64,000 bases of DNA, taken from assembly GCA_038131595.1 (NCBI GenBank), contig JAYPPR010000005.1:1-64000 (forward strand), given 5' to 3'. The position numbers and the translations under genes were made by a program. Under the pieces are notes generated by a model. It was not told where the DNA came from and ran no database searches. It was given only the letters and a program-made list of their open reading frames with translations. Below, piece after piece: positions 60,266 through 64,000 of the stretch (positions within the stretch are counted from its first letter, which is position 1; each line of letters starts with the position of its first letter). This stretch comes from UBA9926 sp038131595 (lineage in GTDB: Bacteria > Pseudomonadota > Gammaproteobacteria > Pseudomonadales > Azotimanducaceae).

Positions 60266-61648
60266 TCATCGCTTAAATGTCACGCTGAAATGCGCGCCAC
60301 CCAGCAGCTCTGACTGCTCATACCGCAGGTCGGACCCGTAGCGGCCAGCAATTTCTCCGACAATATCAAGGCCTATTCCCTGCCCCTCCGTCCGTGTGTC
60401 CGCGCGGTGTCCACGCCGCATAATGGCTTCGCGCTGGTCGGCCGGTATACCCGGCCCATCATCGTGGACAGATAGACGCGTGCCGTGATCTGTGAGCGCG
60501 AGCGTGACCAACACCTCAGTGGCGCCATGTTTGAGTGCGTTTTCAATCAAATTACCGAGCAGCTCATTGAGATCGCGCTGATCAACTCTCAAGGTTGGCT
60601 CGTCTAGCTCCATTCGGAGCCGGGGCTGACTCGCGCGAAACACCTTTTCCATGGCTCTAAACAGTGCCTCGACAACTGGCTTAACCTCAATCGGAGTGAG
60701 CGCAATGCTCGACTGACCTAACACCGCCCGCTCCAATTGGTAAGCGATTTTCTGTTCCATATCATCGAGAGGATCGACGGTTTGGGCGACCGATGCTGCC
60801 AAAGACCGGCTAATCTCGTCTCTTTGGTTCAGTGCACGCTCATTGCGCAGGATCGATAGCGGCGTCTTGAGACTGTGAGCTAAATCGGCAAGTGATCGAC
60901 GATACCGCTCGCTTTGCGCCCGCTCATGAGAAACCAGATGATTGAGCGCCTTGGCCAGCGGCTTAAACTCAGTGACATCGTCCTCGGGCAGGTGGCTCGA
61001 TCGTCCGTCACTGACTCTTGCGAGATCTTGGGTAAAGGCTGTGAGCGGCGCGAGCCCCCATCGCAGGCTGAGAAATTGCAGCACGAGCACAATCACGACA
61101 GCACCTGCAAGCCACCATACGAGCTGTTGCCTGAATGCCGCGGCTTCCGCCATCGCCTCTTCTGCCACCTCGAATACAACGAAGGTATAGTCCGCCTCGA
61201 GCATCGGTGTTTGCCATCGAATGGCCACTTTCTGACCAATTAATGCTCCGACTCGATCGTCGACTGACCACCTTGTAGGAACACCAAAGGCAGGGATCGA
61301 CTCGCGGGTCGCTACTATCCACTTCTCGCTGAGTAGCGCCGTTGAGGCGCTTGCCCAAATGACTTGACCCTGTTGGTCCACAACGCCGGCAAACCGGCCA
61401 CTCTCTAATTGATTCAGCTGGGGATCCGCGACTTCGATGGGTAGGGTTAACCCGAGACTGGATTCTTCCGCCTCCGCGATAAGCCCATACAGCTGGGCAA
61501 TCTGGCGCTCAACACGCGCGGCGTTGACGCTCGCCGAATGCGCAGTCTCGATGGCAGCGCCCAGAAGGGCCATCGAAATAGATAGCCCAAGCAAAGCCGC
61601 TCCGATCAGCCGCGCTCGTAAGGATCGAATACGAAACCGTCCGATCAT
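60266..61648 (-). CDS. Sensor histidine kinase, PhoQ-like
   Basis: Membrane sensor kinase of 460 aa. TM1 is about residues 13-34, a periplasmic sensor domain about 35-174, TM2 about 176-196, then a HAMP-like linker. The phosphoacceptor is His258 in LADLAHSLKTPLSIL. The ATPase domain has the N box (LLGNLIENALKHGA), DDGPGIP and GQGIGLDIV. The ATP-lid and DLAHSLKTPL are typical of PhoQ-related kinases. ATGA overlap with the regulator gene. The signal is unknown. Confidence 0.9.
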   Translation of the reverse strand: MIGRFRIRSLRARLIGAALLGLSISMALLGAAIETAHSASVNAARVERQIAQLYGLIAEAEESSLGLTLPIEVADPQLNQLESGRFAGVVDQQGQVIWASASTALLSEKWIVATRESIPAFGVPTRWSVDDRVGALIGQKVAIRWQTPMLEADYTFVVFEVAEEAMAEAAAFRQQLVWWLAGAVVIVLVLQFLSLRWGLAPLTAFTQDLARVSDGRSSHLPEDDVTEFKPLAKALNHLVSHERAQSERYRRSLADLAHSLKTPLSILRNERALNQRDEISRSLAASVAQTVDPLDDMEQKIAYQLERAVLGQSSIALTPIEVKPVVEALFRAMEKVFRASQPRLRMELDEPTLRVDQRDLNELLGNLIENALKHGATEVLVTLALTDHGTRLSVHDDGPGIPADQREAIMRRGHRADTRTEGQGIGLDIVGEIAGRYGSDLRYEQSELLGGAHFSVTFKR

Positions 61649-62328
61649 GCATCGCTCAAATGCAGGCGATACCCCCGACCACGCAGCGTTTCAATGGCGG
61701 GCTGACCCTCGGCTGGCTGCAATTTCTTGCGCAGTCGTCCTACTAGCACTTCAATGACATTACTGTCGCGATCACCATCAACGTCATACAGGTAATCGGC
61801 AAGGTCTCCTTTGGACAAGGTTTGACCGGCGCTGGTCATCAGATAGTGGAGGAGTTTGTATTCATAGGTCGTCAGCTGAAGCGGTTCGTCGTGCAGATAG
61901 GCCTGTTGCTCTCGCAGATCGATCGTCAGCGCACCGAGGGTTACCGATGATTTCACTTCCCCTCGCGCCCGCCTAAGTAACGCGTTAATTCTGGCGACCA
62001 GTTCCTCTAGGTGGAAGGGTTTGGCTAGATAATCGTCGGCGCCCGCGTCCAGGCCCTCGACCTTATCACTCCAATCGGTTCGGGCAGTCAGGATCAAGAT
62101 CGGCGCGTCAACGCCCTGCGCTCTTAATTCACGCACAACCTCTAGGCCAGGGGTCTTCGGCAGTCCCAAATCGATAATGGCGACGTCAAAGTGGCCCTCC
62201 AGCCCCCGCTGGAGCCCGCTTTCGCCATCTGCATAACAATCAACAATCAGGCCGCGATCAGACAGTAGTGTCATGAGCTGCCCGCGCAATGTGCTGTCAT
62301 CCTCAAGAAGAAGAATGCGATTTGCCAT
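61645..62328 (-). CDS. OmpR/PhoP family response regulator
   Basis: A 227-aa regulator. The receiver domain spans about 1-115, with acidic pair at 10-11, phosphoacceptor Asp53 (IIDLGLPKTPG) and the LAKPF lysine; a C-terminal winged helix spans about 130-225 (TTYEYKLLHYLMTSAGQTLSK; RDSNVIEVLVGRLRKKL). Closest in type to PhoP/QseB. It lies 5 bp after the PepSY gene and overlaps the kinase gene. Confidence 0.93.
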   Translation of the reverse strand: MANRILLLEDDSTLRGQLMTLLSDRGLIVDCYADGESGLQRGLEGHFDVAIIDLGLPKTPGLEVVRELRAQGVDAPILILTARTDWSDKVEGLDAGADDYLAKPFHLEELVARINALLRRARGEVKSSVTLGALTIDLREQQAYLHDEPLQLTTYEYKLLHYLMTSAGQTLSKGDLADYLYDVDGDRDSNVIEVLVGRLRKKLQPAEGQPAIETLRGRGYRLHLSDA

Positions 62329-62333
62329 GCCGT

Positions 62334-62714
62334 CTAATCCGAGATCGCACCGGTTTGAGCGTCCACGTAGATCATGTTGACGACCCCCTCGGCAGACAGC
62401 ACTTTAATTTGATAGCGAGGCTTTCCTCGGGCGCTTTCAAGTCTCGCGTTCAGAATGCGATGGTTACTAAATTTTCTTTTGACGATCTGAATGGCGGACT
62501 GATTGTTAATCCGGACACGATTTTGAGCCCTATCACCCATAAAACGCTCCTCACGCTCCATGGAAATCGCTCTTTTCTCTCGGGGGGCATCAGGCGCTGC
62601 AAAGCTAGCCTGACCAATCGCCATTAACGTAACGAGAAGCATAGCCGAGATAACTGTCGTTCCAGCGGGCCGCTTACTCGCTCGCTTACCCTCTCTCTGC
62701 GTCATCCAGTCCAT
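62334..62714 (-). CDS. PepSY domain exported protein
   Basis: A 126-aa protein with an N-terminal signal or anchor segment (about 17-39, TTVISAMLLVTLMAIGQASFA) and a C-terminal PepSY-type domain (about 68-126, SAIQIVKRKF, YQIKVLSAEGVVNMIYVDAQTGAI). It is likely periplasmic. PepSY genes next to PhoPQ-like pairs are common, and the protein may tune the sensor; that is inference. It probably heads the three-gene operon. Confidence 0.85.
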   Translation of the reverse strand: MDWMTQREGKRASKRPAGTTVISAMLLVTLMAIGQASFAAPDAPREKRAISMEREERFMGDRAQNRVRINNQSAIQIVKRKFSNHRILNARLESARGKPRYQIKVLSAEGVVNMIYVDAQTGAISD

Positions 62715-62756
62715 ATGATTCGCTATTCAATGCTTGCTGTTCGCTCATTGCTGCAT

Positions 62757-62821
62757 GCTTTTTTACTGATCTTTTGCTAGCTCTTTTTTACTAGCTGTTT
62801 TTTTGCTTTTTACTAGCCTTA
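62757..62821 (-). repeat. A-tract repeats upstream of the PepSY/two-component operon
   Basis: On the minus strand GCTAGTAAAAA, GCTAGTAAAAAA, GCTAGCAAAA and a diverged CAGTAAAAAA occur in succession within 65 bp, phased by roughly 14-22 bp. It ends about 43 bp before the PepSY start, so it lies in the promoter region. Confidence 0.6.
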
Positions 62822-63160
62822 ATCGTTTGCCAAAGTCTTGACTTGCTATTCCCTCTTCGGGCCGGTCCAACGCCTGTCCCTTTATTCTAGCACCCGTCAG
62901 AATCGATAACCCTATTCTGCCCATGAGAAACTCTTCTCAGCAGGTAAGGCGAGCGCTGCTCTTCGCGATGGTCTGCATATTTGTCTAGCTTTTTTAGGCT
63001 TCACATCCTGTCCAACTCAAAAACAAAAGGTTGCCTCTGATAGCACTTCGAGCAATGACCGACGGGCTCACCTCGCTAGCGGCCTATGCTCACCTCATTA
63101 AAACCCGATATCGCTGCCAGGCAATTGATTCTCCGACTCAACTTTCCTGTTACCCACCCA

Positions 63161-63216
63161 TTTTGCACGTGCTTTTTGCGTGCTTTTTGCAAGTGCTTTT
63201 GCAGGTGCGTTTTGCG
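63161..63216 (+). repeat. Degenerate TGCTTTTTGCG tandem array
   Basis: About five units of 11-13 bp: TTTTGCACG, TGCTTTTTGCG, TGCTTTTTGCAAG, TGCTTTTGCAGG, TGCGTTTTGCG. No reading frame favours it as coding. Confidence 0.75.
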
Positions 63217-63527
63217 AACAATGTTTGCGGGTATTTTTGTGATCCCGGTTGACCGACTACCCATTGTCATCCTCAGGAAAAGTTCTGCTGGGTGCGTCTT
63301 ACAGCGCGTTTTGATGTCTAGAAATTGAACCCGTAGTTCGATTGAGGCGCTTAGGCGTGCCCGCGACGCCCGCCTTTCTCCGTCAACTTGTGGGAAACAG
63401 CTTCAAATTGACCTGCCCGATCTGCGATTCGAAAGCGTGACACACCTAATCCAACTCCAAGCGGTGAACCAACACCGCGCTGACGAGCAACTCACCGACT
63501 TGGGAGTCGCTCGCCAGCCATGGCGAA

Positions 63528-64000
63528 TCAACTGATCGGCTGGACCTCAACACGCAATCGCAGCGTCGACCCTGGGTCGCGTGACATACGCGTCTCATGC
63601 ACTGTGCCCGCGTATTCGTACTCAACATCGTATCCAACGATACGGCTCTCTTCCCGGCGCGTCTCTACCACTTCGCAATGCTCAACCCATTCGCTCTGTC
63701 GGTGGTGTCGACGTTTGTGAGATATGGCATTCCCCAGGGTTGCGCCGAGAATCGAGCCGACGACTGCACCCACTTGCTTATTACGCTTCTTATGACCGAG
63801 GCCGTGCCCAATGGCGCCGCCGACGACGCCGCCAACAACGAGCCCCACACCATGATCACCGTGGCCATCCCTTCGGCTACCGTACTGTCTTTCCTGCCAG
63901 CAGTTGCGCTCTGGCGTCACCACTTGGACATCTTGGATAACCGGCACCACCGACACGACGTCCGCCTCGATGTATTCAACCTGTCTTGCTAACGATTGGC
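63528..64000 (-). CDS. Glycine zipper 2TM domain outer-membrane-type protein, N-terminus cut by window edge
   Basis: The frame is open to the right edge, so the gene begins beyond 64000. Visible product: SLARQVEYIEADVVSVVPVIQDVQVVTPERNCWQE, then a Gly-zipper pair (VGLVVGGVVGGAIGHGLGHKKRNKQVGAVVGSILGATLGNAI) and a C-terminal beta-like region (VGYDVEYEYAGTVHETRMSRDPGSTLRLRVEV). This is the pattern of the SlyB/17-kDa antigen-like glycine zipper family, usually secreted and associated with the outer membrane. A GTG at 63956 is not the real start. Confidence 0.85.
   Translation of the reverse strand, partial: QSLARQVEYIEADVVSVVPVIQDVQVVTPERNCWQERQYGSRRDGHGDHGVGLVVGGVVGGAIGHGLGHKKRNKQVGAVVGSILGATLGNAISHKRRHHRQSEWVEHCEVVETRREESRIVGYDVEYEYAGTVHETRMSRDPGSTLRLRVEVQPIS

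Larger units (their letters stand above)
62715..63527. other. Intergenic region with T-rich and TGCTTTT-type repeats
   Basis: An 813-bp gap without a convincing gene. It holds a repeated minus-strand GCTAGTAAAAA motif (62757-62821) just upstream of the PepSY operon and a TGCTTTTTGC-type array at 63161-63216. Between 63300 and 63525 two overlapping plus-strand frames are open but lack starts; I do not call them. Confidence 0.45.

Noticed and set aside
63300..63525. Two overlapping plus-strand frames before the glycine-zipper gene
   Set aside because: Both lack a start codon in the open stretch and neither matches a known family; too weak to call even as a pseudogene.

Overview
The window is a gene-dense chromosomal segment of a gammaproteobacterium. 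Gene order resembles the Pseudomonas/Oceanospirillales side of the class: gyrA-pheA-hisC-tyrA-cmk-rpsA-ihfB-lapA-lapB; mtaD-ubiG-yciK; rluB-scpB-scpA-trpS-yciO-yciB-yciI; dcd-apbC-metG; and rsx-nth. Use of ScpAB rather than MukBEF, short intergenic gaps, many ATGA-type overlaps and moderate GC content fit an aquatic, mildly streamlined lineage. I do not assign a genus. No phage, insertion sequence, CRISPR array, rRNA or tRNA gene was seen.

Layout. 1-10.1 kb (minus): lapB (cut by the edge), lapA, ihfB, rpsA, cmk, tyrA, hisC, pheA, gyrA; serC and aroA, usual members of this block, are absent. 10.5-13.4 kb (plus): mtaD-ubiG-yciK. 13.6-18.5 kb (minus): rluB-scpB-scpA-trpS and yciO. 18.7-25.1 kb (plus): yciB, yciI, an SH3 protein, pdxJ, a membrane-anchored cold-shock protein, a hypothetical, yciH, sseA, mnmC. 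25.1-31.7 kb (minus): serA (frameshifted), a GntR-controlled ABC transporter operon with a palindromic operator candidate, and a secreted M20 peptidase. 32-36.3 kb (minus): a DUF2066 protein, a PerM-type permease, hda and a MurG-like glycosyltransferase of unusual type. 36.6-49.5 kb: DUF3108 protein, dcd, apbC, metG (frameshifted), an rsx operon, nth, argG, pyrC, rnt, grxD. 49.5-64 kb: an orphan hydantoinase B, argD-type aminotransferase, glpK, GH20 hexosaminidase, thiolase, alpha/beta hydrolase, acyl-CoA dehydrogenase, a two-CDGSH protein, a PhoQ/PhoP-like two-component system with a PepSY protein, and a glycine-zipper protein cut by the right edge.

Main points of interest. (1) The rsx operon has no rsxC gene. 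Its rsxB is fused in frame to the C-terminal two-cluster ferredoxin module of RsxC, so the NADH/FMN input module is missing from an otherwise compact, overlapping operon. (2) GyrA carries Ala and Phe at the positions equivalent to E. coli Ser83 and Asp87. (3) A Firmicute-looking MurG homologue is translationally coupled to hda. (4) The ABC operon has a 24-bp palindrome resembling YtrA-type operators and begins with an unrecognised membrane-anchored repeat protein. (5) Three conserved genes (serA, an ABC permease gene, metG) each carry one extra base, which looks like sequence error or recent lesions. (6) Several unrelated short tandem arrays sit in intergenic gaps.
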